Of a stretch of DNA of 64,000 nt, positions 30,642 through 41,019 are shown one piece after another. The notes below the pieces were generated by a model. The model was given only the letters and a program-made list of their open reading frames with translations, made no database searches and was not told the origin of the DNA. The translations under genes were made by a program, and so were the position numbers. The DNA comes from Auriscalpium vulgare (Eukaryota; Basidiomycota; Agaricomycetes; Russulales; Auriscalpiaceae): assembly GCA_019915015.1 (NCBI GenBank), contig JAHBBC010000009.1, forward strand, positions 868,001-932,000, in the 5' to 3' direction. Numbering within the stretch: position 1 is the first letter of the stretch; every line of letters starts with the position of its first letter.

Positions 30642-32018
30642 TGATACGCCTGGTTCTGCGGTGTGCGGAGATCTCACTTCAATTTTTGAACTTTTGTCAA
30701 GTCGAGAGTTTCGCTTCGGAGTCACCTGACTTCGGAACTTGGCCAGCAGTTTCCGAGGTTTCAACCCAGTCACTTCCGAACTTTCCGAAGTCACGTGACT
30801 TCGGATTCCGAACTCGCGCCGGTCTCGGCCCGCTAGCACAGCCTCCACGGATCTTTCCGAAGCGCCCGCACGTGATTCGGTCCAGACTTCACAAGCCCAT
30901 CATCATCAGACACGCCCCAAACGTGATCCAGAGTCAAAACACTCACAGATTGTTGGGCTATGTCGCATCTAGGCCATATCCACTCCAGAACATTGCCCCC
31001 TCGTTCCCAGTATTGTCCCCTCCATTCCGACCCTACCTCGAGCCCTCCAGATGTGGTTCGCTGCGTTTCTAGCTGCGTCGAACCGCTATGCAACGCAATA
31101 CTTCGGAACTTCGGACGATAGCCGCAGCGACTTCGGAACGCGTTCCGAAGTTAGGCGCACATTCCCACTGTGGAGTCCCTTATGTTTCATTGTCTTAGGT
31201 TTCATGACTACTCTTCTCAGGCTTCCTAGCAATGGCGTTCGACTTACCGTTTGCTTGCGACTTACTCATTTCTTGTGATCTTGACCCACTTACTTCGTGT
31301 TTCGTTCTACTTATGCTCTTGTTTGTTCGCACGGTTGTATATTACTTCGGACTCACTCGTAGTATATATAGGACTTGTCAGTACGATATTCTGCATCATA
31401 TCATATGCCCCCTTCTTCCCCCTCATAGTGAGACTCACGCTAGAGACCCTCCTCGACCTCTCGCATTGTCAAAGCGTTTCTGACTTTGCACCTTTCGACT
31501 TCGACTTCAACTTCGCCTTCGCCGCACGCCGCACGTATAGTATTTGACTTCGACTTCGGATCTCGACTCCGACTTCGACTTCGCCTTTGACGCACGTATC
31601 GTATTCGCCTTTCGTACCCTCCTTTGTCATTCAACTTCGACTTCGACTCCATCCTCGACCCAATCACTTCGGCACTTCGGCTCCATCACTTCGGCACTTC
31701 GGCTCCATCACTTCGGCACTTCGACTCCATCACCTCGGCACTTCGGAACCACGGCATTCAACTTCGACTTTGCCTACGTTGCACAACCACTCGACACCCC
31801 GCAGATCGTAACATCCCCACACTTCCTCGTCCTTCCTAGTTTGGATCACTCCCGAACTCACTGCTATCACGCTACAACCACCCCATTCCCACTTCGGAGA
31901 CGCTCCCGGAGACTTCGGGACCACTGACGACTCGCCCCTCACACAACGGTACCGTGCACTGTGCTCTAGGGATAGGTATACAAGACATTACCGCCCTACT
32001 ACCGGCTGGTACCCATCA
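30642..32018 (+). mobile_element. Solo LTR of family LTR1 inside the carrier gene (1377 bp)
   Basis: Ends TGATACGCCTGG and GGCTGGTACCCATCA match those of 3906-5502, and the inner order is shared (CACGTG palindrome at 30785-30804, CTTCGACTTCG repeats, CTCTAGGGATAGG). GCGG is duplicated at both sides (30638-30641 and 32019-32022; the next base T is ambiguous, so 4 or 5 bp). The carrier reads ETPRYR before and NAGRDAVYTIV after, so one target copy restores the codons. No internal region remains: a classic product of LTR-LTR recombination. Confidence 0.9.
31660..31750. repeat. CACTTCGG/CTCCATC short repeats in solo LTR
   Basis: Five or so units of CACTTCGGCTCCATCACTTCGG type in tandem. LTR1 at 3906 has a different short-repeat run (CCGAACCTCGCCTT, 4905-4990). 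Such internal arrays likely explain part of the 220-bp length difference between the copies. Confidence 0.6.
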
Positions 32019-32600
32019 GCGGTAGCGCGGCGTCTCGAGCGGGTCCGCGAGCGAGTGCATCTGCGCCTGGAGGCGGATCTTGACGACCTCCATGGGCGTG
32101 ACGACGACGACGGCCTCCGTGGTGCCCGCGCCGAGCCCGGCGAGGAAGACACCGCCGACGCTGGTCTTGCCTGTCTCCGCGTCTGCGAGCCAGCCCTTGT
32201 AGGTCGTAGGTCTCGAAGGACGCAAAGCGCGTCGCCATCTTGGGCACGATGCTGGAGAGCACGGCACCGAGGCCTTTGTAGAGCGCGAGCGGGGTCTCGC
32301 GCTTCACGATCATCGGGCCCGTCGCGATGAAGCCGCGCGCTCTCGTCTGCGGGGGCCAGGTCAGCGTGCGTCCGTGCGTGACGAGGAGTGGGTATACGCA
32401 CCCCGGGTGTCTGCCCTGAGCGCGACAGCTGCATGCGGACTTTGATGGTGTCGAGCGGTTGTCATGATAGCTGTGGACTCGTCAGTACGCGTTGAGCCAG
32501 GTGAGAAAGGACACGCACTGCCTCCATCGCACCGGCCAGCCCACCCGCAGCTATATGCGTGCCAAAGCCCACTGGCGGCCGATCTGAACTCGAGGGGGGC
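32019..32600 (-). pseudogene. Mitochondrial succinate/fumarate carrier, 5' part
   Basis: Minus strand: AAGGLAGAMEA (near 32550), QPLDTIKVRMQLSRSG with the first carrier signature (about 32470-32420), an intron, then RGFIATGPMIVKRETPLALYKGLG...FASFETY, and in a new frame KGWLADAETGKTSVGGVFLAGL and VVTPMEVVKIRLQAQ with the second signature, to ETPRYR. A 7-bp tandem duplication (GTAGGTC twice, 32199-32212) shifts the frame after FETY. TGA replaces the codon before QPLDT. With the LTR and two later stops the gene is dead several times over. Confidence 0.85.
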
Positions 32601-33383
32601 ATGTCGTTAGGCTAGTAGAGGCTAGTAGCAAGCAGGAATTGAAGAAACAACTGCGCAGCAAAGATGTCAATGAAAACGGAACAAAGGCGTCGGCGCGATG
32701 ACGACGGACCCGTGCAGCCTAGTCATTGCCGACGCAGAACCGCATGGGCAAATGATGCAGAACCCACGCACGGGAGCGATACAAGGGGCAGACAAGGGTG
32801 ATCAGCACGGCTTGTCTGCGACGCGGATTTCTGTGGCCGGACTTGTGTGCGCAGGCATATTCTGAGCGAAGGTGTGGCGAGGGGTGAGTGGGTGAGGACG
32901 TCGCCATGACAATGCCGGCGACGTGAACGCGACACAGTTGCGGGTTTGCTGGTTTAAGGTGGCCGAGGCCAGCACGAGGGGATGTCATGGGGAGAGTGTC
33001 GGCACAGAGTTTGAGATGCTGGCGGTGGTGGTGGGGATGGCAGATAGACTAAATTACATAAGGGGTGTCGGTGGTGGTGTGGGCTCCGAAAGGCAACGGC
33101 AATCAAACCGGGGATCAAACCGGCACCCGGCGACCATGACCGAATAGATGCAGGCACAACCCCGAAAAACCCCCTAGTAAACGATTCAACTTCGTAAACT
33201 CAGGGAATCGTAACTTTTTTACACAATATCCCGTCTGCGATTGAGATGGAATAGGTACAGTGTGAAAAGAGCTGCCCGTCCTCTCGGGCACGCTCGCGCT
33301 ATGTCCCCTCGCTGACCAATAACCCCTACTTCTCCTAACCCTATCCTCATTCTTCTGGAAGGCAGCCGCCTTACACGCGTACT
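32601..33383. other. No supported gene
   Basis: No coding motif found. It holds at 33220-33273 a 54-bp piece matching the inside of the 28161-28214 MITE. The frame on minus at 33115-33525 is only the antisense of the Tc1-like end. Confidence 0.5.
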
Positions 33384-33385
33384 TA

Positions 33386-33540
33386 CAGCCGTTTGCAAAA
33401 ATCATGACAGGGCCGGAGATGTGTGCCAATGACGCAGCCCGCGCCGGAAGTTGCCGAGGACCTCGCGCGCGCAACAGACGCATCGCGTCGCGTCTCTCCG
33501 TTCTTCTGCTTGTCCTATCCCTCACACAGCACCTTCCTGT
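33386..33540 (+). repeat. Left long terminal inverted repeat of the Tc1-like element
   Basis: Matches the inverse of about 36436-36590 with scattered differences. The first 50 bp are nearly exact (one C/A change at the fifth base), and the inner part includes the transposase promoter. Confidence 0.8.
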
Positions 33541-33582
33541 ACATCCTCTACTTCATTCGAAAGATACATATAACATCTCATT

Positions 33583-34640
33583 ATGGTCTACCGACATATC
33601 AGTGCTGATCTGAAGGTTGCTGCCATCCGACTGGAGCAACACATGGACCTCGACGACATCCTCGACTGCGTCGGCTTCAGCGAGAGCACTTTCTACAGAG
33701 CAAAACGTCTTCTCCAGGACACCGGAAGCGTTGAACCCCCCCGCAGCATCACCAGAGGGCGCCCTCGGGAGCTTGTCCGTGACGACCTCGAGTACTTGCT
33801 CGAGCTTGTCAAGCAGCGGCCTACCTGGTTCCTCGACGAACTGCAGGACCTCCTGGCAACAAACCGATTCATCAGCGTACACTTCACAACTGTCCACCGC
33901 CAGCTCGAGCGTGCCGGCATCTCCCTGAAGAAGCTTCGTGTCATTGCGGAAGAACGGAATGACGACCTCCGCGCTGACTTCATCCGTCGTGTAGCCAACT
34001 ACATCCCCGAGCAGCTCGGCTTCCTCGACGAGACATCAAAAGACGAGCGTACGATCATCAGGCGGAAGGGCCGCGCTCGGAAAGGCTGCAGGGCGGCTAT
34101 GAAGGGGGTCTTCGTGCGCGGGCGCCGCCTGACGGCGGAAGGATTTCTGACGGTCGATGGCATGGTTGCATCGTATGTGACGGAGGGTTCAATGAACAGA
34201 GAGAAGTTTCTCGAGTTCCTCGAGCTCACAGTTGTGCGTCCACTCTCATATCCGTGTCCTCTGTCTGATAATGCGGCAGCTCCCAATGTGCTCGCCGTTC
34301 CCCGGCAAGAATAGCGTCCTCATCATGGACAATGCACGCATACACCATGGCATAGAGATAAGGGAGTTGACGGAGCGTTTTGGTGAGTATATGCTACTCT
34401 TTCTTGATTTTTACTGCTTTACTGATGGTCCCTGAAGGTGTCCGCCTCGAGTTTCTACCGCCGTACTCGCCTGATCTGAATCCCATCGAGGAGGCATTCT
34501 CGAAGGTGAAGGCATTTATCCGGCGCAACGATGCTTACTTTGCAAACTCAAATAGCATTATCTATGACATGTATGAGGCGATGGCGTGTGTTACAGGGGA
34601 TGATGCGCGTGGCTACATGTTTCATTCGGGATACTTTTAG
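33583..34640 (+). CDS. Tc1/mariner-superfamily DDE transposase
   Basis: Exons 33583-34233, 34280-34382 and 34438-34640 give 318 aa with GT/AG introns of 46 and 55 nt and no stop. N-terminal helix-turn-helix (ILDCVGFSESTFYRAKRLL, residues ~28-46) with a second DNA-binding part (RPTWFLDELQDLL). The DDE_3 core shows FLDETSKDE (first Asp), SVLIMDNARIHHG (second Asp) and LPPYSPDLNPIEEAFSKVK (final Glu), all intact. It should cut and paste the element at TA sites. Length and motifs are typical for the IS630/Tc1 group. Start chosen at the only good ATG after the terminal repeat; the same ATG opens the truncated copy at 27813. Confidence 0.93.
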
Positions 34641-34770
34641 CAATAAGTAGTCTACAGAACACAGAGGCAAGTCCAATAGAAGCTAGAAGCGTGCATGACA
34701 GCAACAAGCTGCGAAAGAAATGGCGAAAGCCGAAAGACCCAAAGAGGCATGGAACAGTGAATACGTACAC

Positions 34771-36408
34771 TCAGACCTCGCTCACGGCCCCAGCCCAAGT
34801 CAGCACAGCATCCTTGAATGCGGCGATAGCTCCGAGCTTGAACCCCATGTCTTTCAAGTCAGCGATGGTGATGTGTCGGAATGTGTGTGAACCCGAGAAC
34901 TCGTTCTCGACCAGCAGCTTGCATACAGTGTCGCTCAGGTTGAACACGGAGCAAAAGTCTTCAATAGACATTTGCTGACCAGGTGTGACACCGCGAGGGA
35001 GAAGCATGATGGACTGGTCCGTCGTCGTCGCAGCAGATGGAAGAGTAGGCTGGACTTCCCCGGGTGTGGCGTGGAGCTGACGCGCAAACGTGAATGCCTC
35101 CGGCGGGAGGTTGATGTTGATTGCCGGCGCTGCATCACCCTTCTTCGCGGCCGCGTTTTGCATGCGTTGCTGGAACAACGGGGACGCCTTCCCACGTGAG
35201 CTGTTGGGGAGAACATCAAATAGCTCGTGCAACGGAGGCTTCTTGACTGTTGCCCACTCCTCTCCTTTGAGCTACAGAACACACTCAGAATAGATCAATA
35301 CACAGATGTCGTAACGACGTACCATAGCTGCAGCCCAGATCCGTTTATGCTGATTCGAGAGGGACAAATGATCGCCGTCGGCGGTGACAAAGCAAGACCC
35401 GGCTGAGGGACAGCCTTGCTTGTTACACTTCCAGGTATTCGTCAGAAGCTTGATGTTGTCATTCATAGGTATGTCGGCAGGATTGATATCCGTCGCCTTC
35501 GGGATCTATGAAGGAAAAGCGTCGAAAAGTGATTCCCTCGCACACAAGTATTCGACGCACCTTTGTACCCTTCTTCTTCCCTTTCCCTTTCCCTTTCCCT
35601 TTCGCCTTCGCCTTCGCCTTCTTGTTCTCCTTCTCCATCTCCGTTTCCGAGTCGCTCGCAGTTGCTGTTTGCTTTCGTTTCTTCTTCTTGGGGTGCGTTT
35701 CCTCGTCGCTGTCGGAACTGCTCACTGAAATGGCATCGGAATGCTTCTTTCTACCCATATTCTCTGCCTAAACAACTCAGAATGTGCATCAGTGGATGCA
35801 TGTCTAGCATATACACAGCATACACCTACCGTATGCGATGCCAGCGGCTGTGAAGATTCCACAGCGAGCATAGCAGTGAGACTCTTGCGTCCTGGACGCA
35901 TGGCAAACTCGAGGAGGAGCTTGTAGTCGTCTGCAGACTGCAGGGGAAGTGTCCCGGCAGTGATTCGAGTGACGGAAAATGCAAGCTTGCAGTTGTCGGC
36001 AGACAGCCCGGAGACGGCACGAGGAACAGCGGCCGAGAGAGAACTGAAGACCTCGGCCTTGAAGTCTTCAAAGGAAAGAGAGCTAAGGCGACGCATGAAC
36101 GCGGACGGGGCACCAGCTCGCTTCCGGTTGTTGCCTAGGTCACTAACAGCCGATAAGATGAAGATGCTGTAATCGATGTCGGACTGGGCAGTATCTACGA
36201 TAGTTTGTAAGTGCAGTGAAGATCAATGATGGGAACTTGGCGTACCTTTGTCCTGCGTGCCCTGTTTCCCATCATCCAACGCCAGCATGCCCTTCTCCGT
36301 CTCCTTCTCAGCCCGGGATTCCTCGAGGATTTCAGCAAGAGTCTCTGGAAGGACTGAGGATGTGTCGGACAGGCCGCAATCGAACTCAAGCGATGGTGGG
36401 GTAGACAT
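34771..36408 (-). CDS. Accessory protein of the Tc1-like element, SAM-like C-terminus
   Basis: Multi-exon, ATG 36408 (MSTPPSLEFDCGLSD), about 440-460 aa. Order: acidic N-terminus (ETLAEILEESRAEKETE); a central domain FMRRLSSLSFEDFKAEVFSSL...ALDDYKLLLEFAMRPGRKS-like (ends about 35830); a charged GRKKHSDAISVSSSDSDEE stretch with a Lys/Gly-rich KKAKAKAKGKGKG run, likely a nuclear signal; TNTWKCNKQGCPSAGSCFVT, a Cys pair set followed by LSNQHKRIWAAAM; and a C-terminus MSIEDFCSVFNLSDTVCKLL...ITIADLKDMGFKLGAIAAF, which resembles a SAM domain. It is convergent with the transposase and starts from the right terminal repeat. Unknown function; DNA or protein binding during transposition is a guess. Confidence 0.65.
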
Positions 36409-36590
36409 GGCTGAGATTGTGATTGTAGTATACAAGGGGAAGGTACAGCGTGAGGGATAGGATGAGCAGAAGAACAGAAACGACGCGACGCGACGTGTCT
36501 GGCGCGCGCGCGGGGTCCTCGGCAAGTTCCGGCGCGCGCTGCGTCATTGGCACACATCTCCGGCCCTGTCATGATTTTTGCAAACAGCTG

Positions 36591-36960
36591 TAATTCTGTT
36601 CTCACCTGGTGCGGGGCCGTCCTCGCATCTCCTAACCTCCAGGGCCACCATGCTAATTTTTTGCGCATAACTGAACAGCCTGAACATGCGGGAATACATC
36701 CAGAATCTCAGCGATAATAGTGTGAACTCTATCCGTCTATCGAGGATCAGACACGAAGCGTCGAAACAAGTTGTGACTCTCCCGTCCAGTCCGATGCAGA
36801 GCAACGTGAGCCCTCTGTTGTAATGGAAGAACTCGTGCTTATACGGCTCGGAAGCCTGTCGATACCAGCATCAAATTTCAAAATTCCTACAGCATTTAAC
36901 CTTAACATCGCGTTGGCTGTCTCGACTTCACGAGAATTTTGCATCTTGTCCAGTGAAGTC
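36591..36960 (+). pseudogene. DUF6534 gene, 3' part
   Basis: Starts at the TA beside the Tc1-like end: ATTCTGTTCTCACCTGG (NSVLTW), a ~60-nt intron from GTGCGG, then SLNMREYIQNLSDNSVNSIRLSRIRHEAS...QSN and a splice donor GTGAGC. The rest of the same gene is at 28011-28420 in inverse orientation. Closest in sequence to the intact paralogue ending near 45356. Confidence 0.8.
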
Positions 36961-37177
36961 TAGATTTATTGTAGTCTATGACGAGGCCTGTGCTGTATTT
37001 ATGAGGGCACCATTTCGTCTCGTCTGGTATCTGTCTCAATGTGCAGGTGTGCGCATCCTACCCTCCCCGCACCGCGTGACGTGCAGGTCATAACGCTCGA
37101 CGGCCTGACCTGAAAGACGTCCGAGACTGAAGCAATTCTCCTACATACAGGGTCTACGCACACATGGTTACACCGTA
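36961..37177. other. Short intergenic stretch
   Basis: Nothing recognised beyond likely 3' flanks of the two neighbouring degenerate genes. Confidence 0.5.
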
Positions 37178-38600
37178 CTACACCTCTATCAACGCCGTGC
37201 GCACAAACGCCAACGCCTCATCGGACAGCTCCCCGAACTTCTCCTCCGCGCCCACCTGGTAGTCGAACGAGTGCTCCTGACCAGGCACGATGCGCAACTG
37301 CGCGTCCACCTCCGCCTCCACGAGCAACGCATGCAGCACGCGCGAGTCTTGCGCATGCACTGCAGTGTCCCCCGCGCGATGCAACAACATCGTGCGCGGC
37401 CACCCGCTTTGGCCTGCTAGCAGCTGCGGAAACAGGCGCATGGCGTTCGCCGGCAGCGCGGCGCGCAGTTGCGCGTGTTTGGCGGGCCACGCCGGAACGT
37501 CGACCTAGCGCGTCCCCGGGCCGTCCGGGGGCGCGGGCAGCAGCGCGGGCAGACATGCGGAGAGCGACGCGTGCGCGTGCGCGCCGGTGCCCTGCTGGTA
37601 GTACACGCGCGGGAGCGGCATGCGCGGGCTCACCGGGCGGCCGGGTACCGCGGAATCCGACGCGTGGTAGGCGAGCGGCGAGCCGCTGAGCGAGGGCAGC
37701 TGCGCGCTCGCGGGATGCAGGGATGCGGCGAATGGCGCGAGCGGGAGGATCTCGCACCCGAGGAAGAACCGCAGGGTCTTCAGCGTCAGGAAGTACGGGG
37801 TCTACATGTCCATGTCCATGCACCCTGTCAGAGCGATGAAAGAAATATGATAGAAGGCGCACGTACGAAGAAGTCCCCGCCGAGCTCGTAGAGCGAGAGC
37901 ACGGCCTTGGGCTTAGGGGTGGCGTGCGCGGCCGCGAGGAACGCGCAAAGCCCGCCCGCGCTCGTCTCCGCGACGGCGAGCAGCACAGCATCGACGTGGT
38001 GCGCGGCGCCGTGCGCGGCGAGGAAGTCGAAGAGGTCGACGACGTCGGCGAGGATGGTGTGGCCCGTCGCCGGCGGGAGAAGGCTGTAGTCCGCGGAGAC
38101 GAGCGCGATGCCGGACGCCAGCGCGCGCGCTGCAAGACAGGTAGGTGAGTGAGATACTAGGGTTAGGAGTCGAGAGGAGAAGCGTGCTTACTTGCGAGCC
38201 AGGTGGGGAACCAGCTCGTGCGGTCGCCCACTGTCAATCCGCCCCGTGGAAGTACACGATCGCGGGTACGGGTTCCGATGGGAAATGTTCGACATCGGGG
38301 AGATGGATGTCGATGAGCAGCGAAAGGTCGTCGACTTGTATGTATGACACGGTGATGCAATGGATGAGTTTGTTGCCTTGAAGTAGCGTTGAGCGTATTG
38401 GAGATCGGTCGGTTGGATAGAAGCGAGCGATTTGGATACGCTGCCAGTCTCCGTCAACCGTTGGGTATGCGTCTTTCTTCAATGACGAAGACGTACCTCT
38501 CAGCAACATCGTACATGCGCAGAAGCTCGCCGACCTTCATGCAGTGCAGGTCGCCTGCACCCTTTTGTCCGCAACCATCGTTGAGGTCGTATGCGCCTTG
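37178..38600 (-). pseudogene. Alpha/beta-hydrolase pseudogene (CE10/lipase-esterase like)
   Basis: Minus strand: DDLSLLIDIHLPD...PAIVYFHG, then in a new frame GLTVGDRTSWFPTWLA, then ARALASGIALVSADYSLLPP, TILADVVDLFDFL, AVAETSAGGLCAFLAAAH (nucleophile Ser in SAGG) and, after an intron, YFLTLKTLRFFLG... and the end LLHRAGDTAV...VPGQEHSFDYQ (acid and His region). The oxyanion motif HGGG is broken by a 1-nt deletion near 38243 and TAG occurs at about 37507-37505 in GTR-stop-VDVPAWP. The family hydrolyses esters. Here it is inactive. Confidence 0.75.
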
Positions 38601-39170
38601 AAATTTGAATCCCCACCGGTGGGCTTGAGCTCGTCGTCAGAGTCACGGCTGATGCATAAGTACATCAAAGGCCAGGGTGGGTTTGGGGAAGGAGGTGGCA
38701 CAGTGTCGCTGCAGACGGGAAGGTCTACGGTGCCGGCTCGGACCGAAACGGCGCCGCGGGCCGCGTTGGCGCTGATGAGTCCGCTCTCTTTTAGTTGCTC
38801 CAGCCTCCTGCCAAGGGCTGGCCGCGTCCTCGAACCAACTCTAGCGCTGCACCGTGCACCGAGCTCTTGCGCTCCGGCCGACCGTCGTGCGAGCAGAAAA
38901 TCTCAAACCCATCCCTCATGTTGCCTGTAGCGTGAGGTCATTCATCTCAGAGCTCTAGGGCAATGTTGGGTGCGTCAAGTGGTATTCATCACGAGAAGCG
39001 GCGTGGCGCGGCGTCAGGATGGCACCCGGCATTGAATATTGAAGACGGAAGCACCCTCCGCATGCTTTGCGTGGGCATCGTCGTGATCGTGTCAAACTGG
39101 ATCGTTATTTGGCAGAGGTGAAGCCAGGGTGAAGCGCCCGTATCCACTTTCTCCCATGGAAGCTGATATT
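38601..39170. other. No supported gene
   Basis: A plus-strand frame (38544-38930) is open without motifs. No repeats noted. Confidence 0.45.
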
Positions 39171-39172
39171 AG

Positions 39173-39239
39173 GGGAGCTCAGAGTAGACCGTTTTCGTTT
39201 CCGTTTCGTTTTCAAACGCCTTTCGTTTTCGATTCGGCC
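39173..39239 (+). repeat. Harbinger left TIR, 67 bp
   Basis: Identical to the inverse of 42429-42495. It ends GATTCGGC; beyond it the ends differ. Confidence 0.95.
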
Positions 39240-39369
39240 CGCGGCATAAGTGACCCGATGTGTGACAATCGTGTGACTTTAGGTGACGCTCGCGTTGTGC
39301 GGCGTCTTCGTGTCTCACACACTCATTCCCTCGCGATACCTCCTTAATCTACACTCTCCTACTCTCTTA

Positions 39370-40904
39370 ATGCCCCGGAAACGCGGCCGCTCGGACTCCG
39401 ACCAGCCTGAGACAGCTCCGGGCAAGAAATCCCGTGAGGAGAACATCAGCTGGGGCACAAATAAGAAGCCAAATGAGCTGCTCCTGCAGCTCATCACGGA
39501 GCTCGAACAGCCGCAAAATCGCAAGGTTATGTTTGGTAACAAGCGTGGTGAGGTATGCAGGTGGCCCACGCATCATCTGGGCTTTGTTACTGACATCTTT
39601 CCAGAAGAAAAGCGGAGAAAGTAAGGTCGCAGCGGGTCAGCGGCTTGCTCGCATCCTCTGGAAGGATGCTCCGGACTCGGATTTCGTCAGTCTGGGAGCA
39701 AAGGTGCTCGGGAAAATAAATCAGTATGTCCATACCCTTATTGGATGCCTCATACGTGCTCACAGGCTTGTGTAGGCTACGCATCACCTATCACTCCAAG
39801 GTTCGGCGCATTAAGTGCACGGGTGGAGGTGTCCTCACTGGGAATGAGGCCATCGTCGACACAGGTGATGCCGACGATGGTCCAGATGAGTATTTGGTCT
39901 GCTACATAGGGCCAGATGGCCCATCCGAGGATACCGATGCACGCCACAAGAATATCTGGCGTAAGTTCATTTTGTGATCTCCGATGAGCACGCTGGAGGC
40001 TAACACATCCTGTGCAGAGGAGATCGAGGCCGAGTTCGCTGTCTTCCCCCGAATTCACGCGATCCTTGCCACCCGCCCAAATGAAAACCCGATCATCATC
40101 ACGACTGGGGTTGGTCCGGACGGTCACCGCACAGTGCACTATCAGCCTCCCGACGACGCGCCACCTGTGCGGCAACCGCGCGAAGAGGACATAGACCCCG
40201 TCCTACGCGTTCACGATGGCCCGGCGCCTCTCGCGCAAGACTCTTCTGCGACCGCACCCGGCCCGGGATCGCCACCGCAGACGCCACACACTCCCAAAGA
40301 GAACCGCGTGCCGCCCTCGTCGCAAGCAAGTGCGAAGAAGACTCCCGCACACCTGTCGGAAGAGAAGCTGGAGAGCTTGAAGGGTCGCTTCAAGCCCACG
40401 TCACGCACCGGCATTCAAGACATACTGAAGGAGTCCATCGAGTAAGTAATACTAGTTGTTGGTAATGCACGTGGACTAATTCATGTGGCAGGCGTAGCTT
40501 TGCGGTGTCAAAGGAAGAGAACATCCGCAAAGCTGTCGACAGGCTGCGCGATGACATGAATAGTCTTCGCCAAGACGCTCGCGATCGCCACGACCGCCTC
40601 TTTCGTGAGCTGCAGATTGGCTTGTGGACGAACGATGAGTATCGCCGCAAGTCGGAAGAATCCTCCTCTGGTTGTCGCCGCCGCTACGCCCGCTCGTTCC
40701 ATCTCACGCACGGGCTCTATGTCAACCGCTGCATCGACGCCTTCATCTCTGCCGCGCGCATCGACACCTCCGGATGATGAGCCCGAGAGCGAGATGACAA
40801 GCCAGAGAGAAAATAGTCCTCCCTGGGATGAGAGCCAGTTGGACAGAGATCTTGGACGAGGATCATCTGTGGTTCCAGACGAGTTGGAGCGAGGCTTAGT
40901 CTGA
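39370..40904 (+). CDS. Myb/SANT-like accessory protein of Harbinger
   Basis: ATG 39370 (MPRKRGRSDSD). Exons 39370-39552, 39605-39723, from 39776 to about 39962, from about 40018 to 40441, and a last part with SFAVSKEENIRKAVDRLRDD; the reading to the stop at 40904 may need one more intron. The N-terminal domain ISWGTNKKPNELLLQLITEL..PQNRKVMFGNK is the trihelix/SANT-like DNA-binding type seen in Harbinger ORF1 proteins. The middle is Pro-rich and the C-terminal RLRDDMNSLRQDARDRHDRL is probably a coiled coil. In this superfamily the protein brings the transposase into the nucleus and onto the ends. Confidence 0.72.
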
Positions 40905-41019
40905 TCATTTTGCTTTTGTCCTTTCTAACTGCAGCCTCTCATTTAATGCTACACAGTCCTTTCTTCTTTCTGATTATATCTCTCTTACTCTTTACAATCT
41001 CAGATTTAATCTTGTTCAT

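Larger units (their letters stand above)
33386..36590. mobile_element. Complete two-gene Tc1/mariner-like transposon (3205 bp)
   Basis: Ends CAGCCGTTTGC (33386) and, inverted, CAGCTGTTTGC (36590), each flanked by TA (33384-33385, 36591-36592). The inverted similarity goes on far past the tip (GATGTGTGCCAATGACGCAGC and CTTCTGCTTGTCCTATCCCTC-like promoter sequence), about 150 bp per end. Transposase runs right from the left end and an accessory gene runs left from the right end, so the genes converge at 34640-34771 and each terminal repeat includes a promoter. Single Tc1/mariner elements normally have only one gene. Confidence 0.9.

Noticed and set aside
35560..35640. CTTTCCCTTTCCCTTT plus-strand frame as a gene
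   Set aside because: It is the complement of the Lys/Gly-rich tract in the accessory gene of the Tc1-like element.
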